From contig NZ_CP170453.1 of NCBI RefSeq assembly GCF_042492175.1, positions 62,001-126,000 of the forward strand: a DNA stretch of 64,000 nucleotides, in the 5' to 3' direction. Positions 25,551-35,073 of this stretch are shown piece by piece (within the stretch, counting starts at the first letter, position 1; each line of letters opens with the position of its first letter). The DNA is from CAJXSN01 sp947492235. GTDB lineage: Bacteria > Pseudomonadota > Alphaproteobacteria > Sphingomonadales > Sphingomonadaceae. Made by a program: the position numbers and the translations under genes. The notes beneath the pieces are model-generated. The model did not search any database and had not been told where the DNA came from. It worked only from the letters and a program-made list of their open reading frames with translations.

Positions 25551-27941
25551 TCAGTGCGCGACCCGCCCCGTGTCGGCTGGCGAAGCGGACGGTGGCTGCG
25601 AAGCCAGATCGTCAGCTTCGGTCCACTCGATCGGAGCAGGCATCTGGACAAGCGCGCGTTCCAGCACCTCGTCGACATGGGAAACCGGCACGATTGCAAG
25701 ACCTTGCGTGATCTTGTCCGGAATTTCGGCGAGGTCTTTCACATTGTCTTCGGGGATTAGAACCGTTTTGATCCCGCCCCTCAGCGCCGCGAGCAATTTC
25801 TCCTTCAGACCGCCGATTGCCAGCACACGTCCGCGCAGCGTGACTTCGCCGGTCATGGCAACATCGGGCCGGACCGCAACGCCGGACAGGGTCGACACAA
25901 TCGAGGTCACCATGCCTACACCAGCACTCGGCCCGTCCTTGGGCACGGCGCCTTCGGGCAAGTGGATATGCACATTCTTGCGCTGGAACAGGCTCGGTTT
26001 GATTCCATAAGCGGGAGCGCGGGCCTTCACGAAGCTGAATGCTGCGGCGACGCTTTCGTTCATCACTTCACCCAGTTTCCCGGTGGTCTTCACTTCGCCT
26101 TTGCCAGGGGTCGTGACGCTTTCGATGGTGAGCAATTCGCCGCCAACCTCGGTCCAGGCAAGGCCGGTGACCGCGCCGATCTGCGCTTCCTCCTCGCCCA
26201 TCCCGTGCTTGAACTTGCGCACCCCGGCAAAGTCGGAGAGGTTCTCGGTCGTAACGGTGACGCTGTCGCCCTCGCCTTCCAGAATCTTGCGCAAGCTCTT
26301 GCGGCACAATTTGGCAATCTCGCGCTCCAGCGTCCGCACACCGGCCTCGCGGGTGTAAAAGCGGATCAGGTCGCGCAGCGCGTCCACTTCCAGCGCAAAT
26401 TCCTCGGGCTTCAGACCATGCGCCTCGATCTGCTTTTGCAGCAGATGGCGGGTGGCAATCTCGACCTTCTCGTCTTCGGTGTAGCCTTCCAGCCGGATGA
26501 TCTCCATCCGGTCCAACAAGGGCTGCGGCAGATTGAGCGTATTCGCCGTGCAGACGAACATCACGTCCGACAGATCGAGGTCCAGCTCCAGATAGTGGTC
26601 CTGGAATTTGGAGTTCTGCTCCGGGTCGAGAACTTCCAGCAGAGCAGAAGCGGGATCGCCGCGATAATCCTGTCCCAGCTTGTCGATCTCGTCGAGCAGG
26701 AACAGCGGATTGGATTTGCCCGCCTTTTTCAAATTGGTGACAATCTTGCCCGGCAGCGAGCCGATATAGGTCCGCCGGTGGCCGCGGATTTCCGCCTCGT
26801 CACGCACGCCGCCCAGGGACTGGCGCACGAATTCGCGGCCGGTCGCGCGGGCAATCGATTTGCCGAGGCTGGTCTTGCCCACACCCGGCGGGCCCACGAG
26901 ACACAGGATCGGGCCCTTCAACTTGTTGGTCCGCGCCTGCACCGCCAGATATTCGACAATCCGGTCCTTGACCTTCTCCAGAGCGAAGTGATCGGCATCC
27001 AGCACCTTCTGCGCCTCGCCAATGTCCTTCTTCAGCTTTGATTTCTTGCCCCAAGGCAGGCCCAGCAGCACGTCCAGATAATTGCGGATCACCGTCGCTT
27101 CAGCGCTCATCGGCTGCATGGCTTTCAGCTTCTTGAACTCCGCCTCTGCCTTGGTGCGCGCTTCCTTGGAGAGCTTGGTTTCCTCGATGGTCTTGCCAAG
27201 GGCAGCCATCTCGTCGCCTTCTTCGCCCTCGCCGCCCAGCTCGTTCTGGATCGCCTTCATCTGCTCGTTGAGATAATATTCGCGCTGCGTCTTCTCCATC
27301 TGACGCTTCACGCGCCCGCGAATCTTCTTCTCGACCTGAAGGACCGACAATTCGCCCTCCATATGGCTCATCACCATTTCAAGACGCTTGCGCGGGTCGG
27401 GCTCGGTCAGCAGCGCCTGCTTGTCGGCAACCTTCGCACTGATCGCGGCGGCGATGGCATCGGCCAGCTCACCCGCATCTTCGATATCGCCGAGGTCCTC
27501 GTCCGCGCCGTCGCCCATCTTCTTGTTGAGCCGCGCATATTCGCCGAATTGCTTGGTCACGCTGCGCATCATCGCGGTGATTTCGGTGCCGGAGACCGAG
27601 CGATCCTCGATCATATCAACCTCGGCGACGACCATCGCGCCTTCCGCCCGCAGCGCTCGGGTCGAGGCGCGTTGCTGCCCTTCCACCATCACGCGGACGG
27701 TGCCGTCAGGCAGTTTCAGCATCTGCAAAACCTGCGCCACGACGCCGGTGTCGTAGAGATCGTCAGCACCGGGATCCTCGCAGCCGGGGTCCAGCTGTGC
27801 GAGCAGGAAAATGTCCTTGTCCCCCTCCATCGCCGCCTCCAGCGCAGCGACCGATTTGTCGCGCCCGACAAACAGGGGCACCACCATTCCGGGGAAAACG
27901 ACAATGTCGCGCAGGGGCAGGAGCGGATAAAGCTGGGTCAT
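25551..27941 (-). CDS. lon: ATP-dependent protease Lon
   Basis: 796 residues with an N-terminal substrate-binding LON domain (PLLPLRDIVVFPGMVVPLF), a coiled-coil linker, an AAA+ module with Walker A GPPGVGKT (350-357) and Walker B FLLDEID, and a C-terminal serine protease. The catalytic dyad is S672 in PKDGPSAG and K715 in GLKEKLL. Lon degrades misfolded and regulatory proteins. The hup-lon neighbourhood is common in bacteria. A heat-shock-like promoter precedes it. Confidence 0.97.
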   Translation of the reverse strand: MTQLYPLLPLRDIVVFPGMVVPLFVGRDKSVAALEAAMEGDKDIFLLAQLDPGCEDPGADDLYDTGVVAQVLQMLKLPDGTVRVMVEGQQRASTRALRAEGAMVVAEVDMIEDRSVSGTEITAMMRSVTKQFGEYARLNKKMGDGADEDLGDIEDAGELADAIAAAISAKVADKQALLTEPDPRKRLEMVMSHMEGELSVLQVEKKIRGRVKRQMEKTQREYYLNEQMKAIQNELGGEGEEGDEMAALGKTIEETKLSKEARTKAEAEFKKLKAMQPMSAEATVIRNYLDVLLGLPWGKKSKLKKDIGEAQKVLDADHFALEKVKDRIVEYLAVQARTNKLKGPILCLVGPPGVGKTSLGKSIARATGREFVRQSLGGVRDEAEIRGHRRTYIGSLPGKIVTNLKKAGKSNPLFLLDEIDKLGQDYRGDPASALLEVLDPEQNSKFQDHYLELDLDLSDVMFVCTANTLNLPQPLLDRMEIIRLEGYTEDEKVEIATRHLLQKQIEAHGLKPEEFALEVDALRDLIRFYTREAGVRTLEREIAKLCRKSLRKILEGEGDSVTVTTENLSDFAGVRKFKHGMGEEEAQIGAVTGLAWTEVGGELLTIESVTTPGKGEVKTTGKLGEVMNESVAAAFSFVKARAPAYGIKPSLFQRKNVHIHLPEGAVPKDGPSAGVGMVTSIVSTLSGVAVRPDVAMTGEVTLRGRVLAIGGLKEKLLAALRGGIKTVLIPEDNVKDLAEIPDKITQGLAIVPVSHVDEVLERALVQMPAPIEWTEADDLASQPPSASPADTGRVAH

Positions 27942-27996
27942 GTGGTCTCGCTATTGCGCGCGCTGCCGGACGCGGCCTCGCGCTTTGTTACCGCAG

Positions 27997-28025
27997 ATAT
28001 GGGGAGCCTCACTCCGCCCCGCAAC
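27997..28025 (-). promoter_or_regulatory. Possible heat-shock (sigma-32-type) promoter of lon
   Basis: The minus strand reads GTTGCG, 15 bases, CCCCATAT. CCCCATNT is the sigma-32 -10 consensus; the -35 (CTTGAA expected) is poor. It ends 56 bases before the lon ATG, and lon is a known heat-shock gene in other Proteobacteria. Confidence 0.4.
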
Positions 28026-28073
28026 ACTGTGCGCGGCCGAGGATAGTGGACGCCGCAACCGGGTAGAGTGGGC

Positions 28074-28415
28074 TTAGCCCATGCCGGGCAGGTTCATGCC
28101 GGGAGGCAGGCCCATGCCTTGCTGTGCCTTTTGCATTTCCTCGTTGGAAACCCGGTCCGCCTTGCCGCGTGCATCGTTGAACGCGGCGGTGACGAGGTCT
28201 TCCACCATCTGCTTTTCTTCCGGCTTCATCAGGCTTTCGTCGATGTTCACCGACAGGATGCGGCCTTTCGCGGTGCAGCGGATTTTGACGAGGCCGCCGC
28301 CGGACACACCCTCGACTTCGATGGAGTCGAGTTTGGCCTGCACGTCGTTCATCTGGTTCTGGATCGATTCGGCGGCCTTCTGGGCGGCGGCGATCATTTC
28401 TTCCATGGATTGCAT
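28074..28415 (-). CDS. YbaB/EbfC-family nucleoid-associated protein
   Basis: 113 residues from MQSMEEMIAAAQKAAESIQ. It has the family's N-terminal helix, the beta-strands GGGLVKIRCTAKGRILSVNID, and a C-terminal helix. The family binds DNA as a dimer and is almost always next to dnaX. The dnaX stop and this ATG are separated by one base. A Met/Gly/Pro tail (GMGLPPGMNLPGMG) ends the protein. Confidence 0.92.
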   Translation of the reverse strand: MQSMEEMIAAAQKAAESIQNQMNDVQAKLDSIEVEGVSGGGLVKIRCTAKGRILSVNIDESLMKPEEKQMVEDLVTAAFNDARGKADRVSNEEMQKAQQGMGLPPGMNLPGMG

Positions 28416-28416
28416 A

Positions 28417-30243
28417 TCATTGGCTCCAATTGGATTGTGCTTTGGGCGGAGCGTCGGGCTCCTCGAGTATCTGTGCATCGGGGAAGGCAGCAAAAGCAGC
28501 CACCACCATCGGATCGTTTTTGATACGCTCCTGCGCGGCGCGTTGTTCCGCCTCCAGCCGCTCATGCAGGCTGGGCGGCGCGTCGGCACCGGGGCGCTCT
28601 TCCACCTGCCAGCGCTTGCCTGTTGCGGCCAACAAAGCCTCGCGCAGTTCGGGCGAGATATCGTCAGTGAAATGCGGGGCGCGGGTGAACACCAGCTTCC
28701 CGTCGGTCATTTCAATCACCCGCACTTGCAGGCGCATGATGCTGGCCGCGAGTGCATAGCCCTTATGCTCGGCCCGCTCCGCCAGAGTGCCGAAATCGGG
28801 CAGTGCGGACTGCGAAGCAGCAGGAGCACCCTGCCCCGCCTCGCCAGACGGTGTCGTCGCCATCGCGGCAGAAGGCGCCGCTTTCGCAGCCTCCTCCAGC
28901 TTGCGCGCCAGCGTGCCGGGGTCAGGCATATCCGAGGCATGCAGCACTCGCAGCAGTGCCATTTGCGCGCTGACGAGCGGATCGGGCGCGGCTTTCACCT
29001 CGTCATACCCCTTCAGGAGCAATTGCCACAGCCGGTGAAGCTGGCCCGGTGAAAGGCGCTTCGACCATTCGGCCAGTGCCGCGCGTTCCTCAGCGCTCGG
29101 CGCATCGGGTTCCCCGTCGGCCAGCTGCGCCAGAGTGATGCGGTGCACCAGCCCCATAAGCGAGCGCATCAGCGCCAGCGGCTCCACGCCCAGCGCATAT
29201 TGATCGTCGATTGCGGAAATCAGCCCTTTGGCATCGCCCTGCAGCATCGTGTCCAGCAGGCGCCGCTGAGCGCCTTTATCGGCCAGCCCCAGCATGTCGC
29301 GGACGCGCGCCGCCAGAACCTTCCCGCCATCGCCCATATCGGCATGGGCAATCGCCTGGTCGAGGATGGAGAGCCCGTCACGGGCGGACCCTTCGGCAGC
29401 AGCGGCGATCATCGCGATAGCCTCGTCCTCTGCCCCCACACCTTCCTGCGCGCAGACATAGGCAAAATGCTTGGCCAGCAAATCGGCTGGAATGCGCCGC
29501 AAATCGAACCGCTGGGTCCGGCTTAGCACGGTGACCGGCAGTTTCTCCGCTTCGGTGGTGGCGAACAGAAATTTCACATGCGCCGGCGGCTCTTCCAACG
29601 TCTTGAGCAGCGCGTTGAACGCATTGCGCGAAAGCATGTGGACTTCGTCGATGATGTAGATCTTGTAACGCGCGCTGACGGCGGCATAACGCACCGCCTC
29701 GATAATCTCGCGCACATCGTCCACGCCGGTGTGGCTGGCAGCATCCATCTCGATCACGTCGATATGTCGCCCCTCGGCGATGGCGACGCAGGGCTCGCAC
29801 ACGCCGCAAGACTCGATTGTTGGCCCGCCCTGCCCGTCCGGACCGATGCAATTCAGCGCCTTGGCGATGAGCCGTGCAGTGGAGGTCTTCCCGACCCCGC
29901 GCACACCGGTCATCAGGAAGGCGTGCGCCAGCCGGTCCCGCTCGATCGCATTGGCCAGCGTGCGGACCATCGGATCCTGCCCGATCAGCTCGCTGAAAGT
30001 TTGCGGGCGGTATTTGCGCGCGAGAACGCGATAGGGCGTGTTGCTCTTTTCGCGGGCCGCTGCTTGCGGCTCGATGGCCGCAGGTTTGGCGGTTTCGGCA
30101 GAAGTGCCAGCCACCGGCTCATCCACCGGCCCGCCAAACATCGAATCCTGCCCCGCAGCCTCCAGCTCCGCAGCCGTCGGCTTATCGTCCTCGTCAGGCT
30201 CGCCCCAAGGAGGCGTGTCGGAATTGTCCGGTGAATCACCCAT
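28417..30243 (-). CDS. dnaX: DNA polymerase III subunits tau/gamma
   Basis: 608 residues (620 if the ATG at 30279 is used). The clamp-loader ATPase shows Walker A GVRGVGKT (113-120), zinc cysteines C132, C146, C149 and C152, the sensor region IYIIDEVHMLS, and LLKTLEEPP. Unusual for the family is an acidic, Pro-rich N-terminal extension of about 68 residues before TPYRVLARKYRPQTF. This extension is seen in other alphaproteobacteria. The full-length C-terminus suggests tau; I saw no slippery frameshift site for gamma. Confidence 0.95.
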   Translation of the reverse strand: MGDSPDNSDTPPWGEPDEDDKPTAAELEAAGQDSMFGGPVDEPVAGTSAETAKPAAIEPQAAAREKSNTPYRVLARKYRPQTFSELIGQDPMVRTLANAIERDRLAHAFLMTGVRGVGKTSTARLIAKALNCIGPDGQGGPTIESCGVCEPCVAIAEGRHIDVIEMDAASHTGVDDVREIIEAVRYAAVSARYKIYIIDEVHMLSRNAFNALLKTLEEPPAHVKFLFATTEAEKLPVTVLSRTQRFDLRRIPADLLAKHFAYVCAQEGVGAEDEAIAMIAAAAEGSARDGLSILDQAIAHADMGDGGKVLAARVRDMLGLADKGAQRRLLDTMLQGDAKGLISAIDDQYALGVEPLALMRSLMGLVHRITLAQLADGEPDAPSAEERAALAEWSKRLSPGQLHRLWQLLLKGYDEVKAAPDPLVSAQMALLRVLHASDMPDPGTLARKLEEAAKAAPSAAMATTPSGEAGQGAPAASQSALPDFGTLAERAEHKGYALAASIMRLQVRVIEMTDGKLVFTRAPHFTDDISPELREALLAATGKRWQVEERPGADAPPSLHERLEAEQRAAQERIKNDPMVVAAFAAFPDAQILEEPDAPPKAQSNWSQ

Positions 30244-30312
30244 GCATTCATAGGTAGGCTGCCTGCCGCCCAATGTCATGCTGGCAGAGCCAAGGATTCG
30301 CGATCTGAGGAT

Positions 30313-30454
30313 AAAAAGGAGCCGAGCGAGGATCGCTTTACCGGCAGGGGCCCACGCCCCCTCCCAGCCACCCGATCATGCCCTGCTACCCTATCGGGTG
30401 GCTGGGAGGGGGCGCGGGCCGGTACCGAATTGTATAGAAAAAGGAGCCGAGCGA
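30313..30454. repeat. Hairpin element bounded by a 17-base direct repeat copied from the SRP RNA 3' end
   Basis: AAAAAGGAGCCGAGCGA occurs at 30313-30329 and again at 30438-30454, the second copy being the 3' end of ffs. Between them lies a 28-base inverted repeat (30349-30376 with 30393-30420, one mismatch) around a 16-base loop. The arrangement looks like a small element that duplicated the ffs end on insertion, or a duplicated transcript end. Confidence 0.65.
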
Positions 30455-30535
30455 CCCGCCGCAATTCACCTGGGCTGCTTCCTTCCGGACCTGACCCGGT
30501 GAGCGAACGCAAACGTCCACCCGACTCCCGTGGCC
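30438..30535 (-). ncRNA. ffs: Signal recognition particle RNA (4.5S, small bacterial type)
   Basis: The minus strand carries the conserved apical hairpin GGTCAGGTCCGGAAGGAAGC followed by AGCCCAGGTGA, the Ffh-binding domain. The 5' arm (GGGCCACGGGAGTCGG) pairs with the 3' arm ending in GGCTCC and a T-run at 30438-30442, giving about 98 bases. It lies upstream of dnaX as in many alphaproteobacteria. A possible promoter is TTGCCA, 17 bases, CATATG just upstream. End points are approximate within a few bases. Confidence 0.92.
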
Positions 30536-30610
30536 CATATGGGGCGATGACGGTTCATTGGCAAGACATGACGCGCACCCTAAGAACCACGCAACAATCG
30601 AGGGGTCGCA

Positions 30611-31111
30611 ATGCGCAAAATTTCCGCAGCTCTTTCAATCATATGCCTCACCATCGGGACCATTCCGCTGACCGCGCAAAGCAACCGGGTAATCATCGAT
30701 TTCGGTGATGATTCGGGCTTGTATGCCGATGATGGCGATTGTGACGATCCGCGTTTCGAAGGGCGCAAAATGGGCGCGGGGTTGCTGACCGACAATATCG
30801 GCCGCGATGCTAGCGATTGCCGCGCGCTGTTCATGCAGGGACGGGTAACCCTCTCCCCGCTGTTCGCCCCGCTGACCGATCCGGCTGACATCAATTACGG
30901 CGATGACGACGGCGAATACGCCAATGATGGCGAGTGCGACGACATCAGGTTCACCCGGCCAGATGCCAGTGAAGTGCTCTATATGGCCGACGATATCGGC
31001 CATGATGCGACCGATTGCCGCACCGCTGTCGAGGCCGGATTGTCGCAGTGGCAGGGCAATTCCATTAGAATGGAACAGCAGTACATGTTTCAAGAAGAAA
31101 TGAGCGAATAG
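30611..31111 (+). CDS. Secreted protein with two acidic DGxCDDxRF repeats, function unknown
   Basis: 166 residues with a signal peptide (ALSIICLTIGTIPLTAQ). The mature part is an internal duplication: FGDDSGLYADDGDCDDPRF (about residue 31) and YGDDDGEYANDGECDDIRF (about 95), each followed by a D-I-G-x-D-A-x-D-C motif. Dense, regularly spaced aspartates suggest calcium binding, and four cysteines could form disulfides. GAGGGG lies five bases before the ATG. No named family is known to me beyond similar secreted proteins in alphaproteobacteria. Confidence 0.75.
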   Translation: MRKISAALSIICLTIGTIPLTAQSNRVIIDFGDDSGLYADDGDCDDPRFEGRKMGAGLLTDNIGRDASDCRALFMQGRVTLSPLFAPLTDPADINYGDDDGEYANDGECDDIRFTRPDASEVLYMADDIGHDATDCRTAVEAGLSQWQGNSIRMEQQYMFQEEMSE

Positions 31112-31124
31112 TCGGCGCGCAGCT

Positions 31125-31403
31125 CTATCGGAAATTATCGGCGTAGGCCTGCAGCTTAAGCGATTTGGGCGGCGTCGCGTGCACGCGGGCGGCAATCCCG
31201 TGCTTTTCGGCATACGCCTTCGCCGCATCCTTGCTTTCGAACGACAGAACCACCTGCGCCTGCGTATCGCCGCTGCCGGTCCAGCCCATCAGCGGATCCG
31301 CCTGGCGCGCCTCGCTCTGCTCGAATTCGAGCACCCACTCATCAATGCGCGCCTTGCCGGACTGCATCGCGGATTTCGGTCGTTGGTAAATTCTTGCGGC
31401 CAT
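31125..31403 (-). CDS. ETC complex I subunit (NDUFS4/18-kDa family)
   Basis: 92 residues beginning MAARIYQRPKSAMQSGKAR. WVLEFEQSEAR, PLMGWTGSGDTQAQV and FESKDAAKAYAEKHG are the hallmarks of the NDUFS4-like accessory subunit of NADH dehydrogenase, which alphaproteobacteria share with mitochondria. It stands apart from the nuo operon, as usual. It stabilises the peripheral arm of complex I. Confidence 0.9.
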   Translation of the reverse strand: MAARIYQRPKSAMQSGKARIDEWVLEFEQSEARQADPLMGWTGSGDTQAQVVLSFESKDAAKAYAEKHGIAARVHATPPKSLKLQAYADNFR

Positions 31404-31520
31404 TTTTTGTCTGGTCCCTCAATCGCCGGGCGGCGGGCCTCCGCCCGCCTTGGCTTCCTCGCATCAGCTCGGGCGCGCGGTCGCGCTTGCGGCCCGCGAT
31501 GCGTGCCGTCCGCCTCTAAT

Positions 31521-33950
31521 TCAGCCCTGCCCCTTTGAAAAGGCGTTCTTCGTCTTCAGGCTCGGCTTTTCCGCCCATGGTTCGTCGGGCCAGCGATGTT
31601 TCGGGTATCGGCCTTTCATATCCTTGCGCACATCGGCCCAGCTGCCGCGCCAGAAGGCGGGCAGGTCGCGGGTCGCTTGCACCGGGCGGCCTGCTGGGCT
31701 GGTCAGCTTGAGCAATAGCGGGGTGGAGCCGATCATCGGATGGCGGTCCACCCCAAACATCGCCTGCACGCGCACTTCCACCGCAGGAGCATCATCGCCG
31801 GTGTAGTCGATCGCGTGGCTCGTGCCTGCGGCGGAGGTGAATTGCTGCGGGGCTAGCGTTTTGAGCTTGCTCTGCGTGTCCCAATCGAGCTGACCCAGCA
31901 CTGCATCCGTCACCGCCCGTCCGGACAGATCGAGATTGCGTTTTCCGAGCAGCAGCGGAGCCAGCCAAAGATCAACAGTCTTTTTCAGATGCTCCACGGA
32001 AAGCTCTGGAATTCCGACATATTTTCCCCGCGCCAGAAGTTCGGCCGGGACGATTGCCGCGATGTTCTCGCGCGCTGCCTCGAGCAGACAGGCGGCAACC
32101 GCATCGGGGTCCGGTGCTTCGTCCGATCCGCTTTTCATCACGATCGCGCCAAGCCGCGCTTCGCGCCGCGCCTCGATACGCTTTTCCTTGGTATTCCAAC
32201 GGACTGATCGTTTCTCTTCGATCAAATGCCCAAGATGCGCTTCCAGCTCCTGCGCATCCAGTTCGATGCCCGAGGTTATACGAGCGCCCTGTGCATGGCC
32301 CTGTGCATCGCCGATCACGATCCACTCCGCGCGGGCCAACGGCGACACCGGATCCAGCCGATAGCCACGCCCGCCCGCCGAGAGCCATTCCTCACCCGAA
32401 GCATTGCGTCGGCGCGCGATGAAATCGGGCCGGGCGGCTGCGAGGAACAAAGCCGGACTGCGATGCTCCGCCTCACGTGCCGTCGCCAGACGCTCCGCTG
32501 CTTTCGCCCATCTCTGGGCCAGTTGCCGCGTGGCCTGCGCCCGCTTTCCGCGATCGGCATTCCACGCGCTCAATCGCCGCCACAGATCCTCGCTTCGTCC
32601 GCCGAGGCCGCGTTCCTGCTGCAACAGGACCAGCTTGGCCGCCTCCACCGCCTGCCCTGCCCGCGCGCCCGCCAGCACAGCCGCAGCCGATGCCGGATCG
32701 AGCGGGAGTTTGGCAAGGTCTTTCCCGGCAGGCGTGATGCGCCCGGCATCATCCAGCGCGCCCAGTTTCGCCAAGCGATCCCGCGCGGAGGCAAGCGAAG
32801 CCAGCGGCGGCGGATCGAGCCAGGGCAGAGCAGATGGATCGCCCGCACCCCAATTGGCCAGCGTCAGCAGCAGGGGTGCCACATCGGCGGTCTCGATATC
32901 GGGCGGCGAGTAAGCTGGCCGCCCCGCATGGCCCGCCTCGTTCCACAGGCGATAGGCGATCCCCGGACCCTGCCGCGCAGCGCGCCCCGCCCGCTGGTCC
33001 GCCGATGCCTGGCTGGCACAGACAGTTTCCAGCCGCGTCGCACCGCCTACGGGATCGAAAAAAGCCTGCCGCGACAAGCCGCTATCGACCACGACCGAGA
33101 CACCGTCGAGCGTCAGCGAAGTCTCGGCAATGGCGCTCGCAAGCACAATCCGGCGGCGGCCCTGCGGGTCGCGCTGGATGGCATGACGCTGCGCCGCCGG
33201 TTCCACCTGTCCGTGCAAGGGGAGGATCGGCGTATCGATGAACACCGCCTCGAGCCGTTCCTGCACCCGCGCGATCTCCCGCAAACCGGGCAGGAACGCC
33301 AGTATATCGCCCCCGGTATCCGCCCACGCCGTGCGGATGGCTGACGTCATGGCGTCTTCAATGCGCTGCGAAGGATCCGCGCCAAGCCATTCGATTTCCA
33401 GAGGAAAGCTGCGCCCCTCGCTTTCCAGTACCGGCGTCTCTTCGCCCAGAAGCCGGGCAAACCGCGCCCCGTCAATTGTCGCCGACATGACCAGAATGCG
33501 CAGATCGGGACGGAGAATTTGCTGGGTCTCGATTGCCAAAGCCAGCCCCAGATCGCTGTCGAGGTTGCGCTCATGCGCTTCATCGAACAGCACCGCGCTG
33601 ACACCTTTCAGCTCCGGATCATCGGCAATCCGGTTGACGAAAATCGCCTCGGTAAGCACCGTGACGCGGGTGGCAGAGCTTCGCTTTGTGTCGAGGCGTG
33701 TCGTATAACCGACTGTTTTTCCGACACTCTCTCCGGCATTCTGCGCCATACGCTCGGCTGCCGCACGGGCTGCCACCCTGCGCGGACTAAGGAGCAATAT
33801 CTCGCGCCCGCACCATTCTTCACTGAGCAGCGCAGGCGCGATTGCCGTGGTCTTGCCCGCTCCCGGCGGAGCGACGAGCACCGCGCCATTGCCGGACCGC
33901 ATCGCATCGAGCAGATCGGGAAGAACAGCGTGGACAGGAAGCTGGCTCAC
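31521..33950 (-). CDS. hrpB: ATP-dependent helicase HrpB
   Basis: 809 residues of a DEAH-box (DExH) RNA-helicase-like protein. Walker A is VAPPGAGKTTA near residue 28, DEAH is in LFDEAHERN, motif III in MSATIDG, and motif VI in QRAGRAARQGPG. The HrpB C-terminal domain ends with WPDEPW. The cellular role is not well defined in any bacterium. The GTG at 33950 is preferred because GGAGGG lies four bases before it; a TTG 12 codons upstream has no such support. Confidence 0.92.
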   Translation of the reverse strand: MSQLPVHAVLPDLLDAMRSGNGAVLVAPPGAGKTTAIAPALLSEEWCGREILLLSPRRVAARAAAERMAQNAGESVGKTVGYTTRLDTKRSSATRVTVLTEAIFVNRIADDPELKGVSAVLFDEAHERNLDSDLGLALAIETQQILRPDLRILVMSATIDGARFARLLGEETPVLESEGRSFPLEIEWLGADPSQRIEDAMTSAIRTAWADTGGDILAFLPGLREIARVQERLEAVFIDTPILPLHGQVEPAAQRHAIQRDPQGRRRIVLASAIAETSLTLDGVSVVVDSGLSRQAFFDPVGGATRLETVCASQASADQRAGRAARQGPGIAYRLWNEAGHAGRPAYSPPDIETADVAPLLLTLANWGAGDPSALPWLDPPPLASLASARDRLAKLGALDDAGRITPAGKDLAKLPLDPASAAAVLAGARAGQAVEAAKLVLLQQERGLGGRSEDLWRRLSAWNADRGKRAQATRQLAQRWAKAAERLATAREAEHRSPALFLAAARPDFIARRRNASGEEWLSAGGRGYRLDPVSPLARAEWIVIGDAQGHAQGARITSGIELDAQELEAHLGHLIEEKRSVRWNTKEKRIEARREARLGAIVMKSGSDEAPDPDAVAACLLEAARENIAAIVPAELLARGKYVGIPELSVEHLKKTVDLWLAPLLLGKRNLDLSGRAVTDAVLGQLDWDTQSKLKTLAPQQFTSAAGTSHAIDYTGDDAPAVEVRVQAMFGVDRHPMIGSTPLLLKLTSPAGRPVQATRDLPAFWRGSWADVRKDMKGRYPKHRWPDEPWAEKPSLKTKNAFSKGQG

Positions 33951-33982
33951 AGCACCCTCCTCTCTCAAACCGTCGTCCGGAA

Positions 33983-35020
33983 TCAATAGCCCCGCGAGAC
34001 TGCGAACTGGGCGGCCTCGACCATAGCCGCGCGGGCCTCTCCATCGGGAAAGATCGACAGGCTGTCGGCGGCCTGCTGGGCAAAGTGGCGCGCCCGCTCG
34101 CGCGTCGCCTCGACCGCGCCATGGCGGCCAATCAGCTCGATCGCATGATCCAGATCGGCATCCGACGTCCGGTGGCCGCCAATCGCCGCTTCCCAGAACT
34201 TGCGTTCCTCCGCATCGCCCCGCGCATAAGCCAGGATCACCGGCAGGGTCATCTTGCCCTCGCGGAAATCATCCCCGCGATCCTTGCCCATCTGTGCGGC
34301 ATCCGCATCGTAATCCAGCGCATCGTCGATCAGCTGAAAGGCCACGCCCAGATTGCGTCCATAATCGTCGAGCGCCTGTTCCTGCGCCTCGTCGCATTCG
34401 GCGACGACGGCCGATATCCGGCTGGCAGCGGCGAAAAGAGCGGCGGTTTTCGCGCCGATGATGTGGAGATACTTCGCCTCGCTCGTGGCAATCCGGCGCT
34501 GGGCGGATAGCTGGGCGACTTCCCCTTCCGCAATCACGGCACTGGCGGACGACAGAATCTTCAGAACCTTCAGGCTTCCGTCCTCGGTCATCAGCTCGAA
34601 CGAGCGGCTGAAAAGGAAATCGCCAACCAGCACGGTGGCGGGGTTGCCGAAGATGATATTGGCCGCAGCCTTCCCGCGCCGCAGCTCGCTGCCATCGACC
34701 ACATCGTCATGCAGCAAAGTCGCCGTGTGAATGAACTCGACGGCAGCGGCCAATTTGTAGTGACGCGTGCCCTGATACCCGACAAGCTCTGCCCCGGAGA
34801 GCGTGAGCATCGGGCGCAGACGCTTCCCGCCGCCCGCAATCAAATGCCCGGCAAGGCGAGGTATGAGCGGAATCTCGCTCTGCATCCGGTCCAGAATGAC
34901 CGAATTCACCGCATTCATGCCCGACGCCGTGAGCGCCAGCATGGGGTCGAGAGACGGCTGCGGAGCTTCGGGCCCCTTGGGGAAAGTCAGGATGTCTGCG
35001 CTCATCGTGGCAATGTTCAT
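33983..35020 (-). CDS. Polyprenyl diphosphate synthase (IspB-like, for the ubiquinone side chain)
   Basis: About 345 residues. The trans-prenyltransferase motifs are complete: first aspartate-rich LLHDDVVDGSELRRG and second QLIDDALDYD, plus GGGKRLRPML. It builds a long all-trans chain (decaprenyl in most sphingomonads), probably for ubiquinone-10. Starts at 35020 (MNIATMSADIL) and 35005 (MSADIL) are both possible. It is divergent from the chorismate mutase, which also serves aromatic precursor supply. Confidence 0.9.
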   Translation of the reverse strand: MNIATMSADILTFPKGPEAPQPSLDPMLALTASGMNAVNSVILDRMQSEIPLIPRLAGHLIAGGGKRLRPMLTLSGAELVGYQGTRHYKLAAAVEFIHTATLLHDDVVDGSELRRGKAAANIIFGNPATVLVGDFLFSRSFELMTEDGSLKVLKILSSASAVIAEGEVAQLSAQRRIATSEAKYLHIIGAKTAALFAAASRISAVVAECDEAQEQALDDYGRNLGVAFQLIDDALDYDADAAQMGKDRGDDFREGKMTLPVILAYARGDAEERKFWEAAIGGHRTSDADLDHAIELIGRHGAVEATRERARHFAQQAADSLSIFPDGEARAAMVEAAQFAVSRGY

Positions 35021-35073
35021 GCGGCGTGCCCGCGCGCTTGGCAAGGAACGAATTGCTGCTAGCTAAGAGGGAT

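Noticed and set aside
28417..30243. Programmed frameshift for a gamma form of dnaX
   Set aside because: I looked for an A-run slippery heptamer with a following hairpin and saw none; the single tau-like product is the simpler reading.
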